From IMG/VR virus record IMGVR_UViG_3300027413_000011, positions 1-50,212 of that record: a stretch of DNA of 50,212 bases. The stretch is one strand, 5' to 3'. The notes beneath the pieces are model-generated. The model was not told the origin of the DNA and made no database searches. It saw only the letters and a program-made list of their open reading frames with translations. Of the stretch, positions 23,720-33,916 are shown one piece after another. The position numbers were made by a program, and so were the translations under genes. The DNA is from a virus. How positions within the stretch are numbered: the first letter of the stretch is position 1; every line of letters starts with the position of its first letter.

Positions 23720-24388
23720 TTAATTTGTTGTTGTTTTAGTAATAGTTAATGGAATTGTTATTCTAGCTCCACTATCTAAACCTACTACTGTTAATGTTGT
23801 AAATAATTGAGCATTTGAACCAAATAAAGTATTTACTGTAGTTGCTCTTAAATTAACTTGAGATCCTATTACTGTTGAGGATACATTTGTTCCTAATGTT
23901 TGTGTTGAAGTAGCATTTTGAGCTGTTGCAGCTTGACTTTGAATTCCTATTCCGTTAAAAGTAGCCATTGTTCTAACATCTGCTATTGTAGCTGTGTATC
24001 CTGCTGTTTCAAAAGCTGTTGCATTGCCTAAGTAATTTAAAGTTTGAGGAGTTATAGATAATGAAGCTCCTTGTCTTAAAGTTATAGATGCAAAACCTAA
24101 ATCTAATACAGGTAAAACTGCTGTACCTCTTGGTAGTGTAGCTAGTTTATATTTCATTATTTGGTTTTGATCTGGGAATGCCTCTAGTAAAGGCATACCA
24201 TCTATAGCTTGCCCATAAAAGGAAGAACCATTTTGATTTTGAGGATTATAAAGTGTATAATCTATTTCATCATCTGCGAGTGCAAATTGTGTTATTCTAA
24301 AAGAACCATCATTTTTTGCTAACAATTCTCTACCTTTTGTTGTTAAGATGGCATCAACTGTTACTACTTGATTGTTTAAATATCCCAT
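23720..24388 (-). CDS. Conserved T4-like virion structural protein
   Basis: A 222-residue protein starting 'MGYLNNQVVTVDAILTTKGR', continuing 'ELLAKNDGSFRITQFALADD'. I recall this N-terminus as a recurring one among structural proteins of marine myoviruses. The remainder is beta-rich with 'GTAVLPVLDLGFASITL' and a C-terminal immunoglobulin-like strand pattern ('TLTVVGLDSGARITIPLT'). Its place beside fibre-like genes suggests a tail-periphery component. A class II motif lies 18 bases before the ATG in the 58-base gap from the upstream gene. Confidence 0.75.
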   Translation of the reverse strand: MGYLNNQVVTVDAILTTKGRELLAKNDGSFRITQFALADDEIDYTLYNPQNQNGSSFYGQAIDGMPLLEAFPDQNQIMKYKLATLPRGTAVLPVLDLGFASITLRQGASLSITPQTLNYLGNATAFETAGYTATIADVRTMATFNGIGIQSQAATAQNATSTQTLGTNVSSTVIGSQVNLRATTVNTLFGSNAQLFTTLTVVGLDSGARITIPLTITKTTTN

Positions 24389-24406
24389 TTGTGTTTAATT
24401 ATATGT

Positions 24407-24415
24407 TATAAATAT
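24407..24415 (-). promoter_or_regulatory. Class II motif ATATTTATA, candidate late promoter
   Basis: ACATATTTATAACA on the minus strand, 18 bases before the ATG of the 222-residue structural gene, in one of the few real gaps of the tail block. Confidence 0.55.
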
Positions 24416-24446
24416 GTGTATTATTTGTTTCTAATCCAAATTATTT

Positions 24447-27400
24447 TTAATTTGATGTGTTATTTCCAAATTGTCTTGTAATAGAATTAAAATTGTTTGT
24501 GTTTAAATCTGTTGTTGTTGTTGACATAAACCCTCCAGCTGTTACTTGTGAGGTATTTTTATTAACTATAGTTGATACCTCTTGGTAATTTTTAGAAGAT
24601 TTCCATATTAAAAATCCTAAATTTCCAATGCCAGCAGTTGCAACTGCTTTATCACCAGCAAATAAAGCCTTACCTGATGTATTTTTTGTTTTAGGGTCAA
24701 ACATTATTTTAATATTACCAGTACCTACATCTGTTCCAACTGTGGGGTTACCTCCACCACTAAATGTAATTCCTTTTATTTCAAATACTCCTATTGAATT
24801 TAAAGGTGGGTTTGCTCCATCTGTTATTTTCCTAAAAACTTGATTTGGATTATCTACATTTACAGGAAATTCAAAGTCATTAAATAAAGTGATAAACCAT
24901 CTTTCTCCTTGAACTAATTTGTTATTTATTTCAAATAAAAATGAACTTTCAAAATTATTGGAATTACCCTGCAGTTCTAAAACAGGTTCACTAGTAGAAG
25001 TTGAATAATCAGGCCCAAACACTGTAAATGATGGGTATTTTGCATACGAGACGTTTCCTCCGTTGTATTTTTGAATTGTTAAATAATTATGATCCTGTTG
25101 CCATATAAAATAATTCCAGGTAGGTGGGTTAAAACTCCTTCGATAAGAACCACTACCCCCATAAATAGATATTGATGGGGCTTCTATAGTTGTTTCTATT
25201 ATTTCGGCAACTTTAGGTAAAACTGGAGTTCCTGTTGAAGCATATTGAATAGGCACTAATTGTGATCCTACAGGATAGCTATTATTTAATACATTATAAT
25301 AATCATCTCTTTCTTCTATAAAAGATGCAGATGCATTGTAGGTTGTATCACTTCCACTCCAAATATAATTATAAATTGTTTGGTTTAATACATTAGTTCC
25401 TGGGTTTACGCTTCTAACAGATGAAATATCACTTACTTCTAATATTAAGTTTGCTAATTTAAAACTACCTCCAAATGGTATTTCGGGGGATGTTCCTCCT
25501 GCCCAATCAAATTCAACTATAGTATTATCTTTAGAATCAACTGAAGGTAATTGACCAAAAGTTCCTACATTAGTAGGCACTCTATCCCATAATAAACCAG
25601 CTAAGGGGTTATATACATTAAAATCACTAGATTGGTTTTTAGCTCCAATATACTTAGGTATAAGTGAGGATAATGAAGTATAATATGATCTAGGAACTGT
25701 TCCTTTAGATGCTGATCCTAATAATATTTGAGGATAATTTATTGCTACTGTTGTAGAAGTAGAATAATCTAAATCCTGTAGAAATTTATTAGTTGAATAT
25801 TGATTTGCATTATTTAATAAAACCTCAGCATCAGAGTTTTGAAATTTGAATTTTAGAAAAGGTTCTAATGTAGATTGATTAAAATTTCCTGTAGTCTCAG
25901 AAGAACTAATTATCATAGATCCTGTAGCAAGAACTCCAAAAGAAGTTGCACCTTGGGAAGTTCTAAACCAACCAGCAAAAACATATTGATTTATAGGAAT
26001 AAAAGCTTCAGTTGTAAGTGTAATGTTATTATTACCTTGAAATGCAAGAGATGAGGTAATTAAACCCAGCCCAGTTCTAGTATTTCCTGAGTAACTAGCA
26101 GAAAAAATTCCTATATAATAATTATTTGTTGTGTTTGTAGTAGAGATGTCAATACTTGCAGTTATTTGAATTGGTTTTTCTTGTAATGTATTTATTCTAG
26201 CTCCCTGATTAGTTCCTTGACTTATACGTTGGATGGCTCTATTAGAATTTATAACTGTTGTTGATGAATTACATAAGTTTATAGGTGCAACAGAGCTCAT
26301 ACCTGGATAAGAGGAAAAAGATGCAGTTAAATTTTCGGTATATCTATACTGTATAGATCCAGTTGCACTGTTATCTATTTTAGATCCTGAAGCAGGAATA
26401 GCTGTATATGTGTAAAAATAAGGGTTTTCACTTATACCAATAACATTAAAATCAGCTTTATCACCATTACTTGATGGTATAGATAAAAATGATAATTGAG
26501 ATAAAGTGCTACTATTATTGTTTCCATTAGCATCAAGTTTTGGTATTTTAATGTAAGTTAAATTATCAGTTGTTCCTGAGCCTGTTGGTGTTGGAGTTGG
26601 TAGATTATTAGTTAAAACATTAATAGTATTACTAAAAATTGATTCATTATTAGCACCATCAAATGCACTTACATAAAAACTATAATTTGTATTAGCAGTT
26701 AACCCAGTTACAGTATGTGAAGGGGTTGCGGATGCAGGGATGTTAAGTAATGATAATCCATCTTGATAAATTTTGTAAGCAGTAACTCCTACATTATCAG
26801 TAGCTGCTGTCCAAGATAAATTAGTTGTAGTAGAAGTAGTGCCTGATGCATTTAAGTTTGTAGGTGCTGTTGGGTCTGTTGTATCTGTTGTTTGTGTAGT
26901 TAATGTATTGGTAGTTCCAGAATCATTACCAGCTGGATCTTGGGCATAAACTCTAAATTCATATTGAGTAAAAGGAGAAAGTCCTGTTAAAGTTGCAGTT
27001 TGTGCACTATAAGCATTTCCAGTATGAAGATAAAAATTTGAAGGATTAGTATTTGGAACAAATGAACCAACTCCTGCAGTTCTAAATTCAATATAATATT
27101 TTAATCCTGTTATTCCATATATAGCATCATTAGAACCATCCCAATTTAATTGTATAGTATTTTCTGTTATAGTTCCTGCAGTTAAATTAGAAGGGTCATC
27201 TGGGGGGTTAGGGTCAGCTGGCGTAGTAGTTGTATATGTTCTTACAGCAGAATATCCTAATGTAGTTTGATTAGTTGGAAGAGTACTATCTCTAAATCTA
27301 AATTTAAAGTCATATTGAGTATTAAATGATAAACCTGTATATGTTACCGAATTAATAAAGTTTTGCGCATTTACTTTTTCATTATTTGCAGTAGGACTTG

Positions 27401-27581
27401 GGTTTTGAATGGTAGCATCAACCCAAGTACTAGTTCCTGTTTGTCTTTGAAAAAATTGAGTATATATTGGGGTGTTACCTGATGTACCAGTAGCTTCATA
27501 GTACTGCATTTCTACTGTAGTAGTAGTAACAGTTGCACCTGGAGACAAAAACCAGACGGGTGGTGTTGGATTAATAGACAT
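24447..27581 (-). CDS. Large tail-fibre protein with fibronectin type III domains
   Basis: A 1044-residue protein. The first about 330 residues hold three fibronectin type III domains. The second and third carry the usual signatures 'ENTIQLNWDGSND ... YKF/YIEFRT' and 'TTTNLSWTAATDNVGVTAYK ... NYSFYVSAFD'. The first is more divergent. The rest is Ser/Asn/Thr-rich beta structure with short fibre-like repeats ('IPASGSKIDNSATGS', 'GGSGSYRRSFNPP'). Fibronectin III domains on phage tails commonly bind glycans on the host surface, so host adhesion is likely. The gene abuts the 1392-residue gene upstream, and both probably form one tail-tip or fibre assembly. Confidence 0.8.
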   Translation of the reverse strand: MSINPTPPVWFLSPGATVTTTTVEMQYYEATGTSGNTPIYTQFFQRQTGTSTWVDATIQNPSPTANNEKVNAQNFINSVTYTGLSFNTQYDFKFRFRDSTLPTNQTTLGYSAVRTYTTTTPADPNPPDDPSNLTAGTITENTIQLNWDGSNDAIYGITGLKYYIEFRTAGVGSFVPNTNPSNFYLHTGNAYSAQTATLTGLSPFTQYEFRVYAQDPAGNDSGTTNTLTTQTTDTTDPTAPTNLNASGTTSTTTNLSWTAATDNVGVTAYKIYQDGLSLLNIPASATPSHTVTGLTANTNYSFYVSAFDGANNESIFSNTINVLTNNLPTPTPTGSGTTDNLTYIKIPKLDANGNNNSSTLSQLSFLSIPSSNGDKADFNVIGISENPYFYTYTAIPASGSKIDNSATGSIQYRYTENLTASFSSYPGMSSVAPINLCNSSTTVINSNRAIQRISQGTNQGARINTLQEKPIQITASIDISTTNTTNNYYIGIFSASYSGNTRTGLGLITSSLAFQGNNNITLTTEAFIPINQYVFAGWFRTSQGATSFGVLATGSMIISSSETTGNFNQSTLEPFLKFKFQNSDAEVLLNNANQYSTNKFLQDLDYSTSTTVAINYPQILLGSASKGTVPRSYYTSLSSLIPKYIGAKNQSSDFNVYNPLAGLLWDRVPTNVGTFGQLPSVDSKDNTIVEFDWAGGTSPEIPFGGSFKLANLILEVSDISSVRSVNPGTNVLNQTIYNYIWSGSDTTYNASASFIEERDDYYNVLNNSYPVGSQLVPIQYASTGTPVLPKVAEIIETTIEAPSISIYGGSGSYRRSFNPPTWNYFIWQQDHNYLTIQKYNGGNVSYAKYPSFTVFGPDYSTSTSEPVLELQGNSNNFESSFLFEINNKLVQGERWFITLFNDFEFPVNVDNPNQVFRKITDGANPPLNSIGVFEIKGITFSGGGNPTVGTDVGTGNIKIMFDPKTKNTSGKALFAGDKAVATAGIGNLGFLIWKSSKNYQEVSTIVNKNTSQVTAGGFMSTTTTDLNTNNFNSITRQFGNNTSN

Positions 27582-30500
27582 TATTCGAAATTATTATAAA
27601 TTGATATAAACCCATCTATAGGGTCATTATTTAAAGAATTAAAATCATTCTCATTATAACTTGCACTATCATAAACTCTTAATCTATAGGGCAATGTAGC
27701 ATACGAAGGATTTTTAGCCCATCCAATTTCTTCATTTAATTCTCCATTAGTTACTAGTATTTCTGAACCACTTAACTCACCATTATAAAATTCATCTTGT
27801 GAATCGTGTATATAGGTAATAGAGCCTGATAAAGTAGGTTCTGTAATTTCCCAACTTTGGGTGATATTAAATTGGGGAGGAGTTGGATATGTGTTTATTG
27901 TTTGAGTTACTAGTGCTGTAGAAGAAGATGCAAATAATATAGAATTTCCACCTGAAGAAGAATAAAAAGTTGCGTTTTGTCCTGTTGTAGCATTAAAGGA
28001 TATTACATATCCCGAAGCTAATTCAACTCTTCCTGTATTTAAGTTAATATTTGAAACTCTAGCTCTTTTTGCATTTGCAAAATTAGAACCTGAATAAAAA
28101 GGTGGTGTATTTGGACTTACTGTAGGTGAAATATCTACCCATAAATTAGGGTTACCATCGTAAGAAGAAGAAATAAATCTATTAAACCATTCTAAATCTG
28201 GGGCATTAGTAGAAGGTGAAAATGAAGGGAAACTTATATAATCCTCTGATTCTATAGGAGCATCAATATTTCCTAAACTTCCTGAGTATCTAAATTGTGT
28301 TGTTTGTAAAGAACTAGTTGTTGAAGACAAATAATTATTGTTAAAAGGATTAAACATTCCTGCTGGTCCACCTTCTGTTGTTACTATTCTAGAACAAGAT
28401 ATTTCTGTTTCTTGAGAAGCCGTATTCCATATATGGTGAGTTTTAATGCAACCACTTAAGTCTTCTTCAGTATAAGACATTTGTGGGTGAGGGTATTTAT
28501 CTCTTTCTAATAAATGTTGTTTTATTACTAAACCTGATGCTAAACTAGTTCTTGCAGGTATAAAATCTTTAATCATTTTAAATAATGAATTATCAAAGAA
28601 TTTTATTAACCTAACAAAATCTACTAAATCATATTGTTTAATATATTTTTTAAAATAATCTTCACTTAAATTGTTTAAATCGGGATAAATTATAGACCTA
28701 GATGACCTTTGTCTAGGATCACCTATATAATCACCAATATTAAAATGACCCATTTGTCCTATAATATCGTCATTAATTTGATTTTGTGGGGAAAATGCTA
28801 CTTCTAAATAATTTATATTTTCAGAATATGATGCACTTGCTTCTGTTGTTTGAGCTATTTTTCTATATTGTGATAAAGTATTACCAGGAAGGACATTACT
28901 TTCCCATCTTATTTTATCATTAATTCTATTTTTAATACCTACTGCAGGTTGGTCTTGGAAGAAATATTCTGTGTTAGGTAATGGGTTATGAGATACATTA
29001 TATGTAAAAGAATTATTATCATTCATAAATGATGAAGTAGTAACCCAAGATCCTGATACTTTAGGGTGGATTGAAGAAGTAGACATTTGTTGTACTACTT
29101 TAGTACTACCTGAAATTAAAGTACTTCCATAATTAGAAGCACCATATATTCCAACACCATATAAAGTAGGTGCAAAAGAACCAGTTGTAACATCTTTTAA
29201 TAATTCACTTCCTAAAGCAGCTCTAAATATTAATTGATCAGGTGAACTATTAATTCCATTACCTTCAAAAGATAAGGGGTTCATTATATAATCCTTAAAT
29301 ACATTTTCATTAATAGGTGTAGTATAATATCTTATTTCTTGGAGTGAACCTGAAAATCCTGGGTAGTTTGTAGTAATTCCATCCGTGTGGGCTTTAGCAA
29401 AATTTGATATATAAGAAGTATCCCATAAATTTGCATCCCCAATAACACTCGAGGTATTATAAAAACCAATTGAAGTTCCTGTGTTACCATTATATATTTT
29501 ATTCCCTGCTGATAATATAAATGTATCGGACTCTGTTTTTTTAATTTGCACAGACCACCAACCCCCATCAAAAAATGGTAATTGTATAACAGCCTTTCTT
29601 GTAACGTCAGATGCATCAGGTAAAAAAACTAAATTTCCAGTTTTATAATTAGGGTCAGGTATAGAACCATTATATAATGAACTACTTAATAAACCTGATT
29701 CGCGATATTGTAAGTATAGTTGACTACTAGTTCCTGCACCCCCACCACTAGTTAAACCCCATAAAGTTTGACTTGTATTACTTAAACCATAGGGAGAGGT
29801 CCCTGATGTAATTTCTTCTGCTTTAAATCTAAATTGAATAGTATTAGCTCCAGAATCTAAACCATTATAGTTAGGATTGGGTTTCCATTTTTTGTTAATA
29901 CCTATTCCTATACTATTATCTCCCCAAGGAGTTGTAATGAAATTATTGTTTCTAGTATTAAGTGAATAGTTAAAATTGTTAGAATATAAATCCCAATCAT
30001 TAGCGTTAACTTTATCTTTACCGCCAAATTCAGATATTTTTAATATAGTATCAGGTATACCATATGATGTTATCAATGCTCGTAGTCCAGCAGTTGTTCC
30101 TTTAGAATTAAGTAAATATGGGATGTTATGGTATAATCTTTTATATAAGGATTTATTAGTATCATCCATTGATATAACATCATTTGATGCTGATATTAAT
30201 GTGTTTACAAATTCCATTCCTGTAGGTACTGGGAGAGTTTGGGATATTTCTGGGAAAGGGAATAAAGAACCACTTGGAGTAATACCTAAAAATGCCGTGT
30301 ATAGTTCTTGGTTAGAAAAGTTATTTTGATATAATTTTACACCAAAATCTTTTATAGCATCAGATACTAAATCTTTAGAAATACCAAAATCTAACCTATT
30401 ATCAGCATTATACTTTTGAGAAACATCTTTAGTATATATCCAAACATTATCATAATATTGAGCAACCATATCAACAAATAATTCATAAGGTTGATTAGCT

Positions 30501-31759
30501 ACATCTTCTCTTAAATATTCAGGTATGGATTTTAATAGTTGGTCTGGGTTTTGGTTGTCAAAATACCAAGCATTATATAATTGACCTCCATAATAAGCAT
30601 TAGATTCAATTAAACTCCCATACCATTGTAAAACTTCTATACTTCCAGTTTCAGCTAATTCGTAAGGTTTTATTGAATTTGTTTTAGGCCAAGATTTAGA
30701 ACTTGATTGGTAATATAAAAACTTATCATAGTTATCAAAATTAGTAACAATAGAACTTATCTTATTTTCAAATAAAGTAATAGATGAAGATGAGCCAGAA
30801 GACAATTGTAATTTGTATATTGAGTCTGAATACTGTTCTAATAAACTTGCCTTGTAATAAAAATTTTCTAAACGAGTTTGGGCTGAGCTAAAGTGAATAA
30901 ATTCATTATAATTACTATAGTCTATACTTATATTAATAGAAGATTGAGATAATAATCCTTGTAATTGATTGTAAGATCCTGTTGGGCCTCCTAATAAAAT
31001 ATCATTTTCTGATAGATTTAATGATGAATTATTAACTTCACCTTTAATTGGAATATTAAAATTAGGACCTTGTAATGGGAATGAATCTATAAAATTTTGA
31101 ACTTGAGGTATATAATTTACTCTAAAAGCTTCTGGGTTTGAAAAATTAGTTACAATATGAAGTTGAGATTGTAAACTAAATTGAGGAGGTAAAGGTTCGT
31201 ATAACTTAATTAAAATCGATAGATTGTTTTCATTTTCATCATCTAATTTAATATTATTAGCTATAATTAATTGATTATTACTAAAATTTAATTGAAAATC
31301 CGTAAAATAAACGTTTTCTTCTCTAAAATCTATAAAATCATCAGTTTGGTCTTCAATATCAAAATCAGATAAAGCAGTACTTTCTAATCTAAGTTCTGTT
31401 CTGTCTGATGAGATTTCAGATATATAAAGTTGTTGAAATTGAGAACCTATTCTATTTGTTACAAAATTATAATAAGCTATATATTTTCCACTATCATAGC
31501 CTTGACTTTGGACATCTATATCAGGATCAATATCAAATTGAGATATTCCTTCTCCAGATGAAGGGCTATCATCTAAAACTGTATATCTTTTATAACTGTT
31601 ATTAAAAAATACTAATTCATCATTTAAAGTATAAATACTGAATTCTATAAAACTAGAGCCTGTTAAGGTAGTATCGATATCAACTTGGGGTATTAAACCT
31701 GAGTCTGATTGTTTATAAAATTGAAACTGATATTTATCTGCTGATACTGGAGTAGCCAT
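27581..31759 (-). CDS. Very large tail structural protein with LamG-like domain
   Basis: 1392 residues. The N-terminal about 300 residues ('KYQFQFYKQSDSGLIPQVDI', 'IEFSIYTLNDELVFFN') appear to be an attachment region. The centre holds a concanavalin/LamG-like domain at about residues 640-830: 'NTIQFRFKAEEITSG' starts the sandwich and 'FSGSLQEIRYYTTPINENVF' is the typical closing strand. After about 1180 the sequence becomes Ser/Thr-rich. A carbohydrate-binding fibre or baseplate-distal protein is the best guess. It abuts the genes on both sides (one-base overlaps), showing a single late operon from the baseplate genes. Confidence 0.78.
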   Translation of the reverse strand: MATPVSADKYQFQFYKQSDSGLIPQVDIDTTLTGSSFIEFSIYTLNDELVFFNNSYKRYTVLDDSPSSGEGISQFDIDPDIDVQSQGYDSGKYIAYYNFVTNRIGSQFQQLYISEISSDRTELRLESTALSDFDIEDQTDDFIDFREENVYFTDFQLNFSNNQLIIANNIKLDDENENNLSILIKLYEPLPPQFSLQSQLHIVTNFSNPEAFRVNYIPQVQNFIDSFPLQGPNFNIPIKGEVNNSSLNLSENDILLGGPTGSYNQLQGLLSQSSINISIDYSNYNEFIHFSSAQTRLENFYYKASLLEQYSDSIYKLQLSSGSSSSITLFENKISSIVTNFDNYDKFLYYQSSSKSWPKTNSIKPYELAETGSIEVLQWYGSLIESNAYYGGQLYNAWYFDNQNPDQLLKSIPEYLREDVANQPYELFVDMVAQYYDNVWIYTKDVSQKYNADNRLDFGISKDLVSDAIKDFGVKLYQNNFSNQELYTAFLGITPSGSLFPFPEISQTLPVPTGMEFVNTLISASNDVISMDDTNKSLYKRLYHNIPYLLNSKGTTAGLRALITSYGIPDTILKISEFGGKDKVNANDWDLYSNNFNYSLNTRNNNFITTPWGDNSIGIGINKKWKPNPNYNGLDSGANTIQFRFKAEEITSGTSPYGLSNTSQTLWGLTSGGGAGTSSQLYLQYRESGLLSSSLYNGSIPDPNYKTGNLVFLPDASDVTRKAVIQLPFFDGGWWSVQIKKTESDTFILSAGNKIYNGNTGTSIGFYNTSSVIGDANLWDTSYISNFAKAHTDGITTNYPGFSGSLQEIRYYTTPINENVFKDYIMNPLSFEGNGINSSPDQLIFRAALGSELLKDVTTGSFAPTLYGVGIYGASNYGSTLISGSTKVVQQMSTSSIHPKVSGSWVTTSSFMNDNNSFTYNVSHNPLPNTEYFFQDQPAVGIKNRINDKIRWESNVLPGNTLSQYRKIAQTTEASASYSENINYLEVAFSPQNQINDDIIGQMGHFNIGDYIGDPRQRSSRSIIYPDLNNLSEDYFKKYIKQYDLVDFVRLIKFFDNSLFKMIKDFIPARTSLASGLVIKQHLLERDKYPHPQMSYTEEDLSGCIKTHHIWNTASQETEISCSRIVTTEGGPAGMFNPFNNNYLSSTTSSLQTTQFRYSGSLGNIDAPIESEDYISFPSFSPSTNAPDLEWFNRFISSSYDGNPNLWVDISPTVSPNTPPFYSGSNFANAKRARVSNINLNTGRVELASGYVISFNATTGQNATFYSSSGGNSILFASSSTALVTQTINTYPTPPQFNITQSWEITEPTLSGSITYIHDSQDEFYNGELSGSEILVTNGELNEEIGWAKNPSYATLPYRLRVYDSASYNENDFNSLNNDPIDGFISIYNNFE

Positions 31760-32343
31760 TATAAATTATATTGTTTTTTTATCTTTTTAATAAAATTTTT
31801 ACTTAGATTAAGTCTTTTTGCTCTTTTACTTTTATTTGATTTTGGATATGTTTTAAAATCATCTCTTACCCTTTGAGTTGGGGATTTGGTTGGTGGTGGA
31901 GGTGGTGGTTGTGGTTGTGGAGTATTTTCTACTTCTGCTTCTGGGATTATAATAGGTTCTGGTTCTACTTCTGGTGGTTCAGGGATTGTAATATTAGGAG
32001 CATCAGGAAGGGATGTAGCAAAATTTGCTACTTCTCTTTGAGAATCTAATAATTGTTCTCTTAATGTAGCTATTTCGGCTTGCAATAAAACAACTATATC
32101 ATTTTCTGCATTGAAATTTATATATTCACCGCTTGTTTTAACTAAATATTCATGGGATTCAGGACCTACTTCATTTATTTGAAAAAATAATTCGTTGTAC
32201 ATATTAAAAAATTCTTTTACAGAGGGTTGGTCCTGGACTTGTTCTTGAATAGTTTTAACTCCTAATTCTTTAAACTTAGTATCAATTACTTTAGTGTAAG
32301 AATTTTTATTAAATACGTCTTTATTTAGTTGTATATTTGGCAT
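31759..32343 (-). CDS. Structural protein with coiled coil and proline-rich linker
   Basis: 194 residues. A mixed N-terminal part ('VQDQPSVKEFFNMYNELFF') precedes a heptad-like coiled coil ('VVLLQAEIATLREQLLDSQR', about 82-104). A Pro/Glu-rich linker with seven consecutive prolines and a very basic C-terminus ('KSNKSKRAKRLNLSKN') follow. The one-base overlaps with the genes on each side indicate coupling. It may be a connector between the fibre proteins and the baseplate. No named family is recognised. Confidence 0.7.
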   Translation of the reverse strand: MPNIQLNKDVFNKNSYTKVIDTKFKELGVKTIQEQVQDQPSVKEFFNMYNELFFQINEVGPESHEYLVKTSGEYINFNAENDIVVLLQAEIATLREQLLDSQREVANFATSLPDAPNITIPEPPEVEPEPIIIPEAEVENTPQPQPPPPPPTKSPTQRVRDDFKTYPKSNKSKRAKRLNLSKNFIKKIKKQYNL

Positions 32344-33497
32344 TATAATGTATTAACTATCTTAAAATAATAATTGTCATCTAATATCATTGTTGATCCC
32401 TTTAGTTTTGTTTTAACTAAAATTTTGTAATATCTTTCTGGTTCTAATCCATTCATATATAAATCAAAATAATTACCTTGGTTATCAGAACTTAATTTAG
32501 TATATGTTTCGTCGAAATCTACAACAAATTCGTTGGTATCCAAATCTTTTACACCATAATATGATTCTGTTGGTAAATAATTTACAGATGTATATAAAGA
32601 TGATGTAGTCCAAACTCTAGGTGGGTATTTAGGTGCTACATTAAATCTAAATCTATTTACTCCTTGAGGTGTGAATTTACCTGGGTTTTCAGCTAATGAA
32701 GATACTATATTTGTAGTTTGTAATATACTTCCAGTTGCTGAGCCTGTTAATACTGTTTTATAATCTACCCATTTAAATTCTAATTGTGGTGGGTATATAG
32801 TATTTGTGTCAACACTATAAAATTGCATTACAGGTTGAATTTGAGGATTACTGTTAAATTCAGCTTGACTTTCAAATTTAGTTAAAAAACCATAATTAGG
32901 TAAAGATGCTGTTGAAGGATATGCTATAGAACTACTATACCATCTATTTACTATAGTTTTAACTTCTACATTTAAATCTTTATCACTTCTAGTATCAAAT
33001 GACTGTGACACAACAAAACCAGGATACCATGTTCCCCCTCCTGGTGGTGAGTAATTTGGGTCATATGAACCTGTTACTATTATCCCTGCAGCGTCACTAC
33101 CACTTAAGGGCCACCTTAAATTTGAACCTTCAAAAGCTGGGGTAATCCATGAACATCCATCTGTAGTCATGGGAACATCTAAATACATTCCTGAACCATT
33201 CCACCAATATGAACCTGCGGGGTAAACTTCTACAAACATAGATTCAACTATACCTTGAGCAGTTGCTATAAATTGTCTAAAATTAGCAGTCCATTGGGAA
33301 CCTGATATTAAATTATTAAGAGTGTCTTCAATTTCTTCTTGTGAAAATTCTGTTATAATTCTAGCTACTTGGGGGCTAGTGTCTACTGAAATATTTAAAT
33401 TAGAAATTTGATTAACAGCATCTATCCCGGAATTCATAAAAGGATAGAATGAATAAATACTTGCGTCTTTTATTGGGAATAGTTTATATATTGCCAT
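32343..33497 (-). CDS. Structural protein with DNRLRE-like domain
   Basis: A 384-residue beta-rich protein. The opening 'YKLFPIKDASIYSFYPFMNS' with 'GIDAVNQISNLNI' matches the start of DNRLRE-type jelly-roll modules (K-D-A-S-I-x-S ... N-x-G). The C-terminal part ('SSLYTSVNYLPTESYYGVKD', 'LEPERYYKILVKTKL') looks like a fibronectin-like sandwich. It lies between the gp6-like baseplate gene and the coiled-coil linker gene, so it is probably a baseplate-peripheral or fibre-attachment component. The DNRLRE resemblance is a visual judgement. Confidence 0.7.
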   Translation of the reverse strand: MAIYKLFPIKDASIYSFYPFMNSGIDAVNQISNLNISVDTSPQVARIITEFSQEEIEDTLNNLISGSQWTANFRQFIATAQGIVESMFVEVYPAGSYWWNGSGMYLDVPMTTDGCSWITPAFEGSNLRWPLSGSDAAGIIVTGSYDPNYSPPGGGTWYPGFVVSQSFDTRSDKDLNVEVKTIVNRWYSSSIAYPSTASLPNYGFLTKFESQAEFNSNPQIQPVMQFYSVDTNTIYPPQLEFKWVDYKTVLTGSATGSILQTTNIVSSLAENPGKFTPQGVNRFRFNVAPKYPPRVWTTSSLYTSVNYLPTESYYGVKDLDTNEFVVDFDETYTKLSSDNQGNYFDLYMNGLEPERYYKILVKTKLKGSTMILDDNYYFKIVNTL

Positions 33498-33509
33498 TAT
33501 TTTAAATTT

Positions 33510-33905
33510 TTAAGGTGTTTGATTAAAAAATGAACCTATACTACTAAATGCATCTGATGCCCCATCTTTAACATTATCTATATAACCTTGTAATTTATCT
33601 TCTACTTTATTAATTTTATTTTTTATCTTATTTTTAATGGAAGAATCTTTAACTGGGTTATTTCTGTAATAATTATCTAAGGTAAAAGGTTGGTTAAATT
33701 GAGAAATATAAGGATTTTTATCTCTCCATTGATTTAAAGTATTATTTACAATTTTTCCATCTAAATCCTTTATAGGTCCTCCAATTGAATATTCGCTGTC
33801 ATATAAGTTATTTGCTTTTATATTAACATATTTCCCCCCTGGGATATTGGGAGCATTAGTTCTAACAACGGGACTATATTTAGATTTTTTATTTCTTAAA
33901 CTCAT
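33510..33905 (-). CDS. Hypothetical 131-residue basic protein in the baseplate cluster
   Basis: A basic, Asn/Lys-rich protein with little predicted core in its first 80 residues ('NIPGGKYVNIKANNLYDSEY'), then 'KNKIKNKINKVEDKLQGYID' and a C-terminal amphipathic helix ('SDAFSSIGSFFNQ'). Twelve bases on one side and eleven on the other separate it from the gp6-like gene and the DNRLRE-like gene. It is likely a small baseplate accessory protein, inferred only from position. Confidence 0.65.
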   Translation of the reverse strand: MSLRNKKSKYSPVVRTNAPNIPGGKYVNIKANNLYDSEYSIGGPIKDLDGKIVNNTLNQWRDKNPYISQFNQPFTLDNYYRNNPVKDSSIKNKIKNKINKVEDKLQGYIDNVKDGASDAFSSIGSFFNQTP

Positions 33906-33916
33906 GTTTTATTTTT

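Noticed and set aside
29332-29616. Minus-strand frame of 94 codons in another phase
   Set aside because: It lies inside the LamG-like region of the 1392-residue tail gene, which is clearly the coding phase.
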